NCBI RefSeq assembly: GCF_008386235.1
Contig: NZ_CP040671.1
Coordinates: 1,862,001-1,926,000, forward strand
From: Thermosynechococcus sp. CL-1
GTDB lineage: Bacteria; Cyanobacteriota; Cyanobacteriia; Thermosynechococcales; Thermosynechococcaceae
Reading direction: 5' to 3'
Length of the DNA: 64,000 nt
How positions within the stretch are numbered: the first letter of the stretch is position 1; the number at the start of each line of letters is the position of its first letter. Made by a program: the position numbers and the translations under genes. Below are positions 55,671-64,000 of the stretch, one piece after another. Under the pieces are notes generated by a model, which was not told where the DNA came from, searched no databases, and worked only from the letters and a program-made list of their open reading frames with translations.

Positions 55671-57548
55671 TTAATTCTCCTGTGGCCGCGATCCGCCAAA
55701 TAGCCAATGGAGGTTGACCCCCACCCCCGGCGACCCCTGACCGACAAGACCTGCATTGGGAATACTGCTGCCGACTGCCGTTGATCCATAGAGATCAATG
55801 CCTAGTCCCCACTGGGGCACGACGTAACGCAAGCCGGCACTATAGACCCCCGTTTGACCAAAGACCGGAGTGGCTTCCGCAATAAATTGGAGGTTGCGGA
55901 CTACCTCAACATTGAGGCCGACCCCGATACCACCCACTACTTTTTGATTAGGAGTAAAAATCCCTAACTTGGGATTCAGCAGTAGTGCCACATTCTTGGT
56001 TGGCTCATACATAAAGGCCAGTTCCAAGCCGCCTAGGGAACGGCTACCCCCTCCCCCCTGCTTAATGCCACGATTAAATGAGCCTTGAAAGGCCAAAGAA
56101 AAGGGATCCCCTTGCGTTTGATCCAGAAAGCGCAACTTCGCTGCTAGCCCCAACTGCAAGTTACCACTGTAGTTGAGGTTTTCGATGAGGGTTTCGCCGC
56201 GCTCCCACTGTTCAATGGCAATGGCAAATTGGGCATCGTAGGCAAGACCAAAGCCCACCTGAAAACCGGTTCCTGTGGTGCCGCTATTGCCCCGCAGGTG
56301 CAGCATCCCCAGATCAAGGGTGCTGGGGGAGGTAAGGGTGAGGCCATTGAGTAAAAGCTGGCGATCGCGATCCGTGAGGGGTTGCCGAGGCCCACTGCGA
56401 AAACTGGGCAAAAAGGGTGGCGCAAAATCAGGCCCCATATTGGGGGTATAGCTTAATCCCGCCATGACACCCACTTGATCGGCACCGGGCAAAAAAGCCA
56501 AGGTACGACTTGCAGGTGTAATGCCAAAGGCGTTGGTGGCTGCCAAATCAATACTCACTGCAGGGTTCACTAGAAAGCGCACACCGGCACTCCACACGGG
56601 CAGGTTGACGATCGCGCCATCGCTACTGCGCACGGCATTGCCCCCCGGACCGACGGGCATATTGACATCGGCAAAAAGATTAAAGCGAGGATGGGGCTGC
56701 CAACTGATGCCTGTGCCAAAGTTGAAGTTCGTGCCGTAAAATTCCCCTCCCTTGTTCACTGTGTCGGGAAAATAGGTGAGGTTGGGCGTAAAGTGCCACT
56801 GCAACTGGGGATTAAAGGAATAGGTCATTGGCGCTTGCAATGAGGCGGCAACCGTCCACGTTCCGGCTCGTGCGGCACCCGGCACAAAGAGGAAATTGTC
56901 CGATCGCACCCGTACTGCCTCTAGGGAGCCCGCCACAGCCACCGATAGATTCTCGCCGCGATGCACTTGATATTTGAGACCAGCAGCGATCGCCCCAAAC
57001 TGCAGGTCGGGCTGTAGCCCCTTCACCAAGCGTCCCAAGGGATCGTCGTAGTAATTGCCACTAAAGCTCACTTGCAAGCGATGATTGATCGCATAGTCAA
57101 TGGAGCCATAGAAAATTTGCAGACCGCCGCCGCCCCCAGCCACTTGGGGATCATAGTTGCGAATTCCCCCCCGTAGTTCAAGGGTTTGCTCCGGCAGGAT
57201 ATTGGCGGTCTCCAAGTTAAAGAGACGGGTGGGCGGACGCATTAAGGGGGGAATGCGATACTGGGGTTCTTCGGCAATGACGGGTGTCGGTGCCTGCTCA
57301 GCTACAGGGGGCAAAATGGGTTGCGCCAGTTCTTCTGGCGTCGCTGGTTGCCACGGGCGATCGCCCCTAGGTTCGGGAACGGCTTGCCATTGGGGCAGTG
57401 CTTCCACCGTTGGTGCCACTTCAAAGGTGGGGTGAGTTATTGGCCGAGCCTCAATTTGCCATTGGGGCGGGCTAGATTGCGCCGTTGCCGCGAGGGGCAG
57501 CCATACACCTGCACTAAAGCCAAGGGCCAGCGTCCATTTGCTGTTCAT
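55671..57548 (-). CDS. Outer-membrane beta-barrel-like protein, 625 aa
   Basis: A signal peptide (LALGFSAGVWLPLAATAQ) is followed by about 75 residues rich in Pro, Glu and Ala (ATPEELAQPILPPVAEQAP). The remainder has many short alternating-hydrophobic strands ending in aromatic residues, e.g. LQVSFSGNYYDDPL, FAIAIEQWERGE and the C-terminal GSPGVGVNLHWLFGG. This is typical of a porin-like outer-membrane barrel. No family name comes to mind. The Pro-rich segment may span the periplasm. The start is ATG 57548. Confidence 0.7.
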   Translation of the reverse strand: MNSKWTLALGFSAGVWLPLAATAQSSPPQWQIEARPITHPTFEVAPTVEALPQWQAVPEPRGDRPWQPATPEELAQPILPPVAEQAPTPVIAEEPQYRIPPLMRPPTRLFNLETANILPEQTLELRGGIRNYDPQVAGGGGGLQIFYGSIDYAINHRLQVSFSGNYYDDPLGRLVKGLQPDLQFGAIAAGLKYQVHRGENLSVAVAGSLEAVRVRSDNFLFVPGAARAGTWTVAASLQAPMTYSFNPQLQWHFTPNLTYFPDTVNKGGEFYGTNFNFGTGISWQPHPRFNLFADVNMPVGPGGNAVRSSDGAIVNLPVWSAGVRFLVNPAVSIDLAATNAFGITPASRTLAFLPGADQVGVMAGLSYTPNMGPDFAPPFLPSFRSGPRQPLTDRDRQLLLNGLTLTSPSTLDLGMLHLRGNSGTTGTGFQVGFGLAYDAQFAIAIEQWERGETLIENLNYSGNLQLGLAAKLRFLDQTQGDPFSLAFQGSFNRGIKQGGGGSRSLGGLELAFMYEPTKNVALLLNPKLGIFTPNQKVVGGIGVGLNVEVVRNLQFIAEATPVFGQTGVYSAGLRYVVPQWGLGIDLYGSTAVGSSIPNAGLVGQGSPGVGVNLHWLFGGSRPQEN

Positions 57549-57609
57549 GCCACATCACTCACACCACCATCTCTCCCAGTTAAACCGATTGCTCCCCTTT
57601 CTGGCAAAT

Positions 57610-59217
57610 TTATTCCCACTCAATGGTTCCCGGTGGCTTGGAGGTAATGTCATAGACCACCCGATTCACCCCCGGCACCTCGTTGACAATGCGGTTGGAA
57701 ATGCGCTCGAGGAGATCGTAGGGCACCCGTGCCCAATCAGCGGTCATTCCATCTTCACTGGTGACAAACCGCAGCACCACTGGATAGGCATAGGTTCGCT
57801 GATCGCCCATTACCCCCACAGTGCGAATCGGCAGCAGCACCGCAAAGGCTTGCCAAAAGTCGTGGTACATCTCGGCGCGGTTAATTTCCTGCCGCACAAT
57901 CAGATCCGCATCCCGCAGAATCTCTAGGCGTTCCGGGGTCACTTCCCCCAGAATCCGAATCGCTAAACCGGGACCGGGAAAAGGATGCCGCCGCACAATT
58001 TCTTCGGGCAGACCCAGCGATCGCCCCACTTGGCGCACTTCATCCTTAAAGAGCTTGCGCAGGGGTTCCACCAGCTTAAAGCGCAGGTTCTCCGGCAGAC
58101 CGCCCACATTGTGGTGGCTCTTGATTTTCACCGCTACGCGCTCGCCAGTTTGCGGGTCAATGTTGGTATTCGCCGATTCAATGACATCGGGATACAGCGT
58201 GCCCTGAGCAAGGTAGTCAAAAGGCCCTAGCCGCTGCGACTCTTCCTCAAAAACGCGGATAAATTCATGGCCAATGCGTTTGCGCTTTTCTTCGGGGTCT
58301 GTGACGCCCACCAGTTGGGCAAGGAAGCGATCGCGGGCATTGACGTACTCCACCTTGATGTGAAACTGCTCCTGAAAGAGCTTGAGGAGTCGCTCCGGTT
58401 CGCCTTTGCGCATGAACCCTTGGTCAATGAACATACAGGTGAGTTGATCGCCAATGGCGCGGTGGAGCAAAAAGGCCAGGGTCGAGGAATCCACCCCCCC
58501 CGATAGGGCAAGGAGTACCCGTTTGTCCCCCACTTTGGCGCGCACTTCCCGGATCGCTTCTTCGACAAAGGCAGCAGTTGTCCAAGTGGGTTCACAATCG
58601 CAAATGTGATAGACAAAGTTGCGGATCAGGGCAATACCGCCCACGGAGTGCACCACCTCTGGGTGGAACTGAACGCCATAGAGTTTCCGCTCTGGATGGG
58701 CGATCGCTGCCATTGGCGTATTGTGGGTATGCGCCAAGACGCGAAAACCGGAGGGCAACTCGGTGACGCTATCACCATGACTCATCCACATAATTGTTTC
58801 TTGCTCAACATTCGTGAGCAGATCCGTGGGGTCGTCAATAAAGAGCGCTGCCTTGCCATACTCGCCAGCGGTGGCTCGCTCCACAGTTCCCCCCAACTGT
58901 TGCACCATCAGTTGCATGCCATAGCACACGCCAAGGATGGGAATGCCGAGGTTCCAAATTTCTGGATCACATTGGGGAGCATTCTCGTCATAGACGGAGT
59001 TGGGGCCACCGGAGAGAATGATGCCCTTGGGGGCTAATTGGGCAAGTTGCTCAGCAGTGGTGCGGTAGGAAATGACCTCGGAATAGACTTGGGTCTCACG
59101 AATGCGGCGGGCAATGAGTTCGGAGTATTGCGACCCAAAATCAAGAATGACAATAAGTTGGCGTTGCAGGCCTTGACCGGCGGCTGTGGCGGGTTGGTGG
59201 AGGGTGGAGTGAGTCAA
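57610..59217 (-). CDS. guaA: GMP synthase (glutamine-hydrolysing)
   Basis: Converts XMP to GMP with glutamine nitrogen. The product has 535 aa. The class I amidotransferase domain has the nucleophile in LGVCYGMQL and His/Glu in VQFHPEV. The ATP pyrophosphatase loop is [15 protein letters not shown], and the dimerisation domain ends [18 protein letters not shown]. The start is TTG 59217 ([20 protein letters not shown]). No ATG exists upstream of the conserved core. It diverges from mrp across 207 bp. Confidence 0.94.
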   Translation of the reverse strand: MTHSTLHQPATAAGQGLQRQLIVILDFGSQYSELIARRIRETQVYSEVISYRTTAEQLAQLAPKGIILSGGPNSVYDENAPQCDPEIWNLGIPILGVCYGMQLMVQQLGGTVERATAGEYGKAALFIDDPTDLLTNVEQETIMWMSHGDSVTELPSGFRVLAHTHNTPMAAIAHPERKLYGVQFHPEVVHSVGGIALIRNFVYHICDCEPTWTTAAFVEEAIREVRAKVGDKRVLLALSGGVDSSTLAFLLHRAIGDQLTCMFIDQGFMRKGEPERLLKLFQEQFHIKVEYVNARDRFLAQLVGVTDPEEKRKRIGHEFIRVFEEESQRLGPFDYLAQGTLYPDVIESANTNIDPQTGERVAVKIKSHHNVGGLPENLRFKLVEPLRKLFKDEVRQVGRSLGLPEEIVRRHPFPGPGLAIRILGEVTPERLEILRDADLIVRQEINRAEMYHDFWQAFAVLLPIRTVGVMGDQRTYAYPVVLRFVTSEDGMTADWARVPYDLLERISNRIVNEVPGVNRVVYDITSKPPGTIEWE

Positions 59218-59424
59218 CGTTGCAATCCTTCTGATCCCAAATGGCTAATACTTTCCAGAATACCGCCCTTTTCTGAAATATGGTGTAGGCAAATGGGGGT
59301 GTAATCCCGTCTGAGAGCGGTCTTGGCTTGCATCCTTTGCTGTATCGCTGCTGTGGCTGGCGGGGGAATCTGCCTAACAGTGGTACGATCGCTATCTAAG
59401 TAGCGAATGTAACGAATCACCTGC

Positions 59425-60504
59425 ATGAGTGCCCCCCTTACTGTTGAGTCTGTGTTGGCCGTTCTGCGTCCTGTGGAAGATCCCGAGTTACGGCGATCGC
59501 TAGTGGAACTCAACATGATCCGCGATGTTGCCATTGAGGATGGCACGGTTCGCTTTACACTGGTGCTGACAACCCCGGCTTGCCCCCTACGGGAATTTAT
59601 TGTCGAGGATTGCAAGAAGGCCGTCTTTACTCTGCCGGGGGTGATGGATGTGCAAGTGGCGGTTACCGCTGAAACGCCGCAGCAAAAGAGCCTGCCCGAT
59701 CGCACCGATGTAGCAGGAGTCAAGAACATTATTGCCGTCTCCAGTGGTAAAGGGGGGGTCGGCAAAAGTACCGTTGCGGTGAATTTAGCCCTTGCCCTTG
59801 CCCAAGCGGGGGCTGCCGTTGGCATTATTGATGCGGATATCTATGGGCCGAATGTTCCCACGATGCTGGGGCTAGAGGATGCCATTGTCGAAGTGCGCAA
59901 GGAAGCCAGAGGCGATGTCCTGTTACCTCCGGTAGCTCATGGTTTGAAAGTGGTGTCGATGGCCTTCCTGATTGATCGTGATCAGCCGGTCATTTGGCGC
60001 GGTCCCATGCTCAATGGCATTATTCGCCAATTTCTCTACCAAAGTGATTGGGGCGCATTGGACTATCTGATTGTGGATTTGCCCCCCGGCACTGGGGATG
60101 CCCAACTCACACTGGCGCAAGCGGTACCAATGGCAGGTGTAGTGATTGTAACAACGCCCCAACCTGTTGCCCTTGGGGATGCGCGGCGGGGATTGCGGAT
60201 GTTTCAGCAGTTGGGAGTCACGGTCCTTGGGCTGGTGGAAAATATGAGCTACTTTATTCCCCCTGATTTGCCCAATCGTCGCTATGACATTTTTGGCAGT
60301 GGGGGCGGTGAAGCCTTGGCGGCGGAAATGGGTGTACCCCTTTTAGGACAGGTGCCCTTGGAATTGCCCGTGCGGGAAGGGGGAGATTTGGGTCAACCGA
60401 TTCTCATTGCGGATCCGCAGTCTGCTTCGGCGCAAGCGCTGCGAGCGATCGCCCAACAGGTGGCGGCACGGGTCTCAGTGGCTGCCCTTAGTCCTGTGGG
60501 ATGA
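59425..60504 (+). CDS. mrp: Mrp/ApbC-family Fe-S cluster carrier ATPase
   Basis: Binds and delivers iron-sulfur clusters using ATP. The product has 359 aa. The N-terminal 90 residues are a DUF59/MIP18-like domain (VLAVLRPVEDPELRRSLVEL). The P-loop is the deviant Walker A SSGKGGVGKSTVAVNLA, followed by DADIYGPNVPTMLG and DLPPGTGDAQLTL. The usual C-terminal CxxC is not obvious. The ATGA overlap with lspA indicates coupling. Confidence 0.92.
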   Translation: MSAPLTVESVLAVLRPVEDPELRRSLVELNMIRDVAIEDGTVRFTLVLTTPACPLREFIVEDCKKAVFTLPGVMDVQVAVTAETPQQKSLPDRTDVAGVKNIIAVSSGKGGVGKSTVAVNLALALAQAGAAVGIIDADIYGPNVPTMLGLEDAIVEVRKEARGDVLLPPVAHGLKVVSMAFLIDRDQPVIWRGPMLNGIIRQFLYQSDWGALDYLIVDLPPGTGDAQLTLAQAVPMAGVVIVTTPQPVALGDARRGLRMFQQLGVTVLGLVENMSYFIPPDLPNRRYDIFGSGGGEALAAEMGVPLLGQVPLELPVREGGDLGQPILIADPQSASAQALRAIAQQVAARVSVAALSPVG

Positions 60505-60977
60505 GCAGTCAGCGGCTCAAGATCAAGAATCCCCTTTTTTGGTGGGCGGCTGGCCTCGCCTTAATTAGCGATCGCCTGACGAAAGCATGGATTGTGGCCA
60601 CCTATGCCCTAACAGTGCCGCCGCAAACAACGCCCATTATCCCCGGTGTCTTTCACATTACCTACGTTACAAATACTGGGGCGGCCTTTAGCCTCTTTGC
60701 CAATGGCAGTGTCTGGTTGCGCTGGCTGTCTCTCATCGTGAGCTTGGGTCTGATCACTTGGGCGGTGCTCGGTCCGAGATTAGATCGCTGGCAGCAAGTG
60801 GGCTATGGCTGTTTACTGGGTGGCGCCTTAGGCAATGGCATTGATCGCTTTCTCACGGGCGAGGTGGTTGACTTCTTGGATTTTCGCTTGGTTCAATTTC
60901 CCGTCTTTAATGTGGCGGACATTGCCATCAATATCGGCATTGCCTGTCTTTTGTGGTCGGCGTGGCGCCAGCGCTAG
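60501..60977 (+). CDS. lspA: Lipoprotein signal peptidase (signal peptidase II)
   Basis: Cleaves prolipoprotein signal peptides in the inner membrane. The product has 158 aa with four spans. Catalytic aspartates lie in GGALGNGIDRFLTGEVVDF and FPVFNVADIAINIG, and YVTNTGAAFSLF is conserved. ATG 60501 overlaps the mrp stop by 4 bp. The 3' end overlaps the convergent phosphatase gene by 4 bp. NrtA in this window is a candidate client. Confidence 0.93.
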   Translation: MSSQRLKIKNPLFWWAAGLALISDRLTKAWIVATYALTVPPQTTPIIPGVFHITYVTNTGAAFSLFANGSVWLRWLSLIVSLGLITWAVLGPRLDRWQQVGYGCLLGGALGNGIDRFLTGEVVDFLDFRLVQFPVFNVADIAINIGIACLLWSAWRQR

Positions 60978-61729
60978 CTGATACTGTAGGAGACATCTCT
61001 TAAATCAGTTAAAAATTGAGCCAATTCTCCTTGGCGGGTACCACCGTAGAGCACATTCACTTGATAGACCCATTGATTCGTCCAGTCGAGGGCTGTTAAC
61101 CAACCACTGCGGCGATGGTAGGCACCGGTTTCAATGTCTATCCAGCCAGCACCCCGCACGATTTGTCCTGCTTCGACATTGGGAAACGTAAAGGTAATCG
61201 TGTGACCCACCACAATTGTTTTATCCGCAAAGTAGGGGATGGGGTGGCCTAAAAACTGTTCGCGGATCCAGCAGCATTGTTGACTGCCTTGCTGTTCTAG
61301 GGAAAGATAGGGATCAAGACCTGCATGGACAACAAACACATCCCCTAAATCTTCATAGAAGGGAACTGTGTGCAGCCAGTCGAGGTGCTGCCAAAGCAAC
61401 TCTGTGGAGGTGTAGCTGGCAAGGGTCTCATCCCCACCACTATTCGACCAGACAAAGAGCTGCGCGGCATTGATTTGTTTGCCCTCGAAGGTGAGGAGCA
61501 TCATGTCTTCGTGGTTGCCCCGCACAACACTATAGCCACACTGGCGCACGAATTCCACGACAGCGGCACTACTCGGCCCTCGATCCACAAGGTCGCCAAG
61601 AAAGTACAGGCGATCGCCCACGCGAGGTGAAACGAGATCTAGTAAACGGCACAGGCCTTCATAGTGACCGTGGACATCCCCAATCAGAACAAGGCGATTG
61701 TCCTTTCGACACGCTGCGCGATCGCCCAC
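60974..61729 (-). CDS. PPP-family metallophosphatase (serine/threonine phosphatase-like)
   Basis: The product is about 251 aa. Metal-site motifs are LIGDVHGHYEGL, FLGDLVDRGPSS, VVRGNHEDMM and a later VVHAGLDP and VVGHT. These define the PPP/bis(5'-nucleosyl)-tetraphosphatase type, so either protein phosphatase or ApaH-like activity is possible. I choose GTG 61729, which has AGGAG 8 bp upstream. GTG 61738 is in frame but too close to that site. It follows the DUF3370 gene by 11 bp and is probably co-transcribed. Confidence 0.85.
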   Translation of the reverse strand: MGDRAACRKDNRLVLIGDVHGHYEGLCRLLDLVSPRVGDRLYFLGDLVDRGPSSAAVVEFVRQCGYSVVRGNHEDMMLLTFEGKQINAAQLFVWSNSGGDETLASYTSTELLWQHLDWLHTVPFYEDLGDVFVVHAGLDPYLSLEQQGSQQCCWIREQFLGHPIPYFADKTIVVGHTITFTFPNVEAGQIVRGAGWIDIETGAYHRRSGWLTALDWTNQWVYQVNVLYGGTRQGELAQFLTDLRDVSYSIS

Positions 61730-61740
61730 TGTGGTCACTC

Positions 61741-63429
61741 CTATGGCACTGTCACTGGTGTAAGGGACAGAGAATTGGCAGCCGCTGGCGCTTGAGTGGT
61801 GTTCTCATAGCTAGGGCCAAGTAATGTTGCCACTGTCAGCACTTGGGGTGGGGTGGCATCGGGTGGGTAGACTAGATCCACAATAACATCCCGTTTTTCA
61901 CCTGGACGCATATTTAATGTCACTAATGGTTCTCCCCGCTGACCCCGCCGCTGTACCAAATGGACATAGCGCTCTTGAGCCTGTCCTAAATCATCTGTAA
62001 AGCGAACACGCACCGTTCCCCGGAAAAACACTTGGGGAGCCGGGGGTTCCAAAAATTGGAGGACCACACTGCGGTGATCTTGTTTGAGAGGGGTTTGCAG
62101 CGTTAGCACCACCGACTGGAACTGACGGGTATTGTTGACCAAGGGCAAGGTCAAACTATAGTGAACACCATAATTGCCATGGGCGTAGTAGGCGGTGTCT
62201 GGATAGCGTACTAACATGGGGGCACTTTGAATTTGACCCGTGCCAAGGGTACCTCGGTGGAGCGTACTAATGCCATAGGAGATGGCTCGCCCCGGTGCCG
62301 GAATCGTTAAAGCCTGTCCATGGGTTTGGCCATCGGTGAGGGTAGCTTGCCAGCGAGAGCCCTGACTGACACCGGCCACACGGCCATAAAAGAAGCGACC
62401 AAACTGACTACTATTGGGGGGCGTGGGTGGAATGTCGCGGGGGGTAACCAGTTGACCGCGATGGAGCATTGCCCACCATTCCTCTAGGGTGGGTGCCCGT
62501 TCGGTGCCCTGCTCGTTCATGCGGGCAAACATTGACATTTGCGCTAAGTAAATCGGGCCACTACTTTCTAAATACATCAGGGTGGAGCGGCCATTGGAGG
62601 AGGAGACTTCACCAAAGGGATTTGTATCCGGGATTAGGGGTAACTTGGGGCCGACGCTGCCATCGGCATTGAGCATAAACTCTGCCCGAACCCGATTGAG
62701 TACCGCATTGGGAAATTGAGTGGGCAACGGCAGCGGCAAATTCGCCAACATCCGCGCTTCGCGAGGGGGAATGGTTATCTGTGAGGGAAAGAACGTCTGC
62801 CGTACCCCCCGCAGCACTTGGTTGGTGACGCGACTCCCAGGCCCTGAAAAAACAAAGCCCGTGGGGTTATCGAGCATGGCGGGCAAATTGCGGAAGGGAG
62901 CATCTGGCGTACTTAAAAAACTAGCGGCTTGATGAAATCTCACCGTGACATAGCGATCCGTTGGGTTATAGGCCAACAGCCCCAAATAGAGGGTTGGCGT
63001 ACTCACCGCCCGATTGGATTGGGTAATGTGGTGGGCAAAGACATCAAAGCGCCCCTCTAAGGGATAGTTGAGGTGAGCCGCCGGTTGCCATTTCCCGTGG
63101 GGTGGAAAGGTGGAGAGGAGAATTCCCTCAGAGCGCACCATCTCTGGACTGTTGCTGTTAAAGACGGGCACATCGTCTAATTGGCCGGGAAGTGGACGAA
63201 TGTCTTGGGGAAAATAGGCAAAATTGGTGGGTGTGACGTAGGCCGTTGCAGCGGGTGGGGAAGGGACTTCAGGGGGTGGAACGTTGACGGGTACCGCATT
63301 GGCCTGAACAACAACATTCGAGCGAGGCGAATATTCCTGTACAACGGTGGATGAATGTTGGGGTGGAGTTGCTAGAGCGGCTTGTGCCACAAGAATGGGA
63401 GCAAGCATATTCGATCCAAACCACAGCAT
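61741..63429 (-). CDS. Secreted DUF3370 protein (second, longer copy)
   Basis: The product has 562 aa. A signal peptide (LAPILVAQAALA) is followed by a Val/Pro-rich stretch, then DUF3370. It shares with the protein at 42325-43677 the segments VPVFNSNSPEMVRSEGILLS, FDVFAHHITQSN, VRYPDTAYYAHGNYGVHYSL and LVYPPDATPPQVLTVATLLG. It is longer because of an N-terminal extension and an insert around LIPDTNPFGEVSSSNGRSTL. Function is unknown, but likely in the cell envelope. Confidence 0.85.
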   Translation of the reverse strand: MLWFGSNMLAPILVAQAALATPPQHSSTVVQEYSPRSNVVVQANAVPVNVPPPEVPSPPAATAYVTPTNFAYFPQDIRPLPGQLDDVPVFNSNSPEMVRSEGILLSTFPPHGKWQPAAHLNYPLEGRFDVFAHHITQSNRAVSTPTLYLGLLAYNPTDRYVTVRFHQAASFLSTPDAPFRNLPAMLDNPTGFVFSGPGSRVTNQVLRGVRQTFFPSQITIPPREARMLANLPLPLPTQFPNAVLNRVRAEFMLNADGSVGPKLPLIPDTNPFGEVSSSNGRSTLMYLESSGPIYLAQMSMFARMNEQGTERAPTLEEWWAMLHRGQLVTPRDIPPTPPNSSQFGRFFYGRVAGVSQGSRWQATLTDGQTHGQALTIPAPGRAISYGISTLHRGTLGTGQIQSAPMLVRYPDTAYYAHGNYGVHYSLTLPLVNNTRQFQSVVLTLQTPLKQDHRSVVLQFLEPPAPQVFFRGTVRVRFTDDLGQAQERYVHLVQRRGQRGEPLVTLNMRPGEKRDVIVDLVYPPDATPPQVLTVATLLGPSYENTTQAPAAANSLSLTPVTVP

Positions 63430-63810
63430 TACATGAGTGAGCAGTTCGCAAAAGTGAGGACAGGATCATCGTTTCTGCCCAAAAGTTGCATTCCCAAAGT
63501 ATAGCCTAGGTTTGTAGAAAATCCGCTGAAGACCGCATAAAGCTCGCGGCATGAACGTAATTCTGGTTTAGCTTGCTGCGCGTAATACCAGCCTAGAACT
63601 GGGTTTCAGACTGCGCCAAGTGCTGATTAGAAAGTGGTCTAGGCCAATTCTCGATCGTTCAGTGTCCTATAGATTGAACACGCTCAACACTGTACAAGTT
63701 GATGCAGGATAGCCTCTGATCTGCTGGTGGTATTCCTTATTTTAGAGTAAGCTCTGTATCCCTAGATTGGCGTCAAATATTGAGAAAATCTAAAGAAACT
63801 CAACAAACTC

Positions 63811-63838
63811 TTAAGGTTTTTGCAGCGATGTTTATAAT
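63811..63838 (+). promoter_or_regulatory. Putative sigma-70 promoter of the response regulator gene
   Basis: TTAAGG (63811-63816), 16-bp spacer, and a perfect TATAAT (63833-63838), with initiation expected near 63845 and a leader of about 46 nt. The rest of the 461-bp gap from 63430 holds no ORF, tRNA or repeat that I recognise. Confidence 0.55.
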
Positions 63839-63890
63839 TCTCTCAGAAGCGGTAGCTGGCCGCCTGTGAGGATTGAGTGCTGTTCATTTT

Positions 63891-64000
63891 ATGAAGCCCC
63901 GCATCTTAATCATTGATGATGATCCTGCGATCGCCGACGTCTTGGCAATAAACCTGCAAATGGCGGGCTACGAGGTCACTAAGTCCTTAGATGGGATGCA
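63891..64000 (+). CDS. Response regulator, N-terminal fragment (cut by right edge)
   Basis: About 36 codons are visible: [20 protein letters not shown], then [16 protein letters not shown]. This is the start of a CheY-like receiver domain with the acidic pair in IDDDP. The opening is close to what I remember of OmpR-type RpaA proteins (MKPRILVIDDD...), but too little is visible to name it. Confidence 0.85.
   Translation, partial: MKPRILIIDDDPAIADVLAINLQMAGYEVTKSLDGM

Overview
The window is a stretch of cyanobacterial chromosome, almost certainly from the thermophilic unicellular genus Thermosynechococcus. It carries photosystem genes (psaL, psaI, psaF, psaJ, psbU), chlB, a ferredoxin-type glutamate synthase and a ferredoxin-type nitrite reductase. 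The octamer GCGATCGC (HIP1) is scattered through both genes and gaps. From memory, PsaJ looks identical to the T. elongatus protein, while PsaI and PsbU differ at one and a few positions, so a sister strain of BP-1 is likely. That comparison is recollection, not a search.

Layout. 1-6.9 kb: the 5' part of gyrA (minus strand, cut by the left edge) diverges from glsF (Fd-GOGAT). 7-15.2 kb: a dCache-HAMP-GAF-kinase-receiver hybrid kinase runs with almost no gaps into ureE, ureF, moeA, moaA, a moaC-mobA fusion, moaD and moaE. 15.2-16 kb: a toxin-antitoxin-like pair and a 45-codon ORF. 16-19.2 kb: a tight ntcB - TrpD2-like - MOT1 molybdate transporter operon behind a near-consensus NtcA promoter. 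19.2-28.8 kb (minus): nirA-nrtA-nrtB-nrtC-nrtD-narB-nitrate reductase-associated protein, behind a perfect NtcA class II promoter with a LysR-type inverted repeat upstream. 29-40 kb: ahcY, a small secreted protein, chlB, gltA, gatB, nnrE/nnrD, anmK and a double-domain ABC permease. 40-45 kb: pyk, a SIMPL protein, a DUF3370 protein and moeB with rhodanese. 45-55 kb: psaL-psaI, ycf37-like, an OmpA-like protein, an MCE protein, nadB, psbU, an FHA-adenylate cyclase, psaF-psaJ, rplI and dnaB. 55-64 kb: a ChaB-domain membrane protein, an outer-membrane barrel protein, guaA, mrp, lspA, a PPP-type phosphatase, a second DUF3370 protein and the start of a response regulator cut by the right edge.

How the genes work together. 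The first 30 kb forms a nearly complete nitrate economy: nitrate uptake (NrtABCD), reduction to nitrite (NarB) and ammonium (NirA), ammonium incorporation (GlsF), molybdate uptake (MOT1), molybdopterin synthesis (MoaA, MoaC, MoaD, MoaE, MoeA, with MoeB 30 kb away), the nucleotide addition that makes MGD (MobA domain), and the NtcB regulator. UreE and UreF add part of urea use. MogA/MoaB and the other urease genes are not in the window.

The most unusual observations are an N-terminal DUF1830 domain in frame with NarB; the ntcB-trpD2-MOT1 operon with an NtcA-like promoter; the MoaC-MobA fusion; a TrpD2-like protein with eroded PRPP motifs; a toxin-antitoxin-like pair inside the nitrogen/molybdenum region; and a stress-protein-like/ChaB fusion. 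I saw no tRNA, rRNA, CRISPR array, transposase or prophage.
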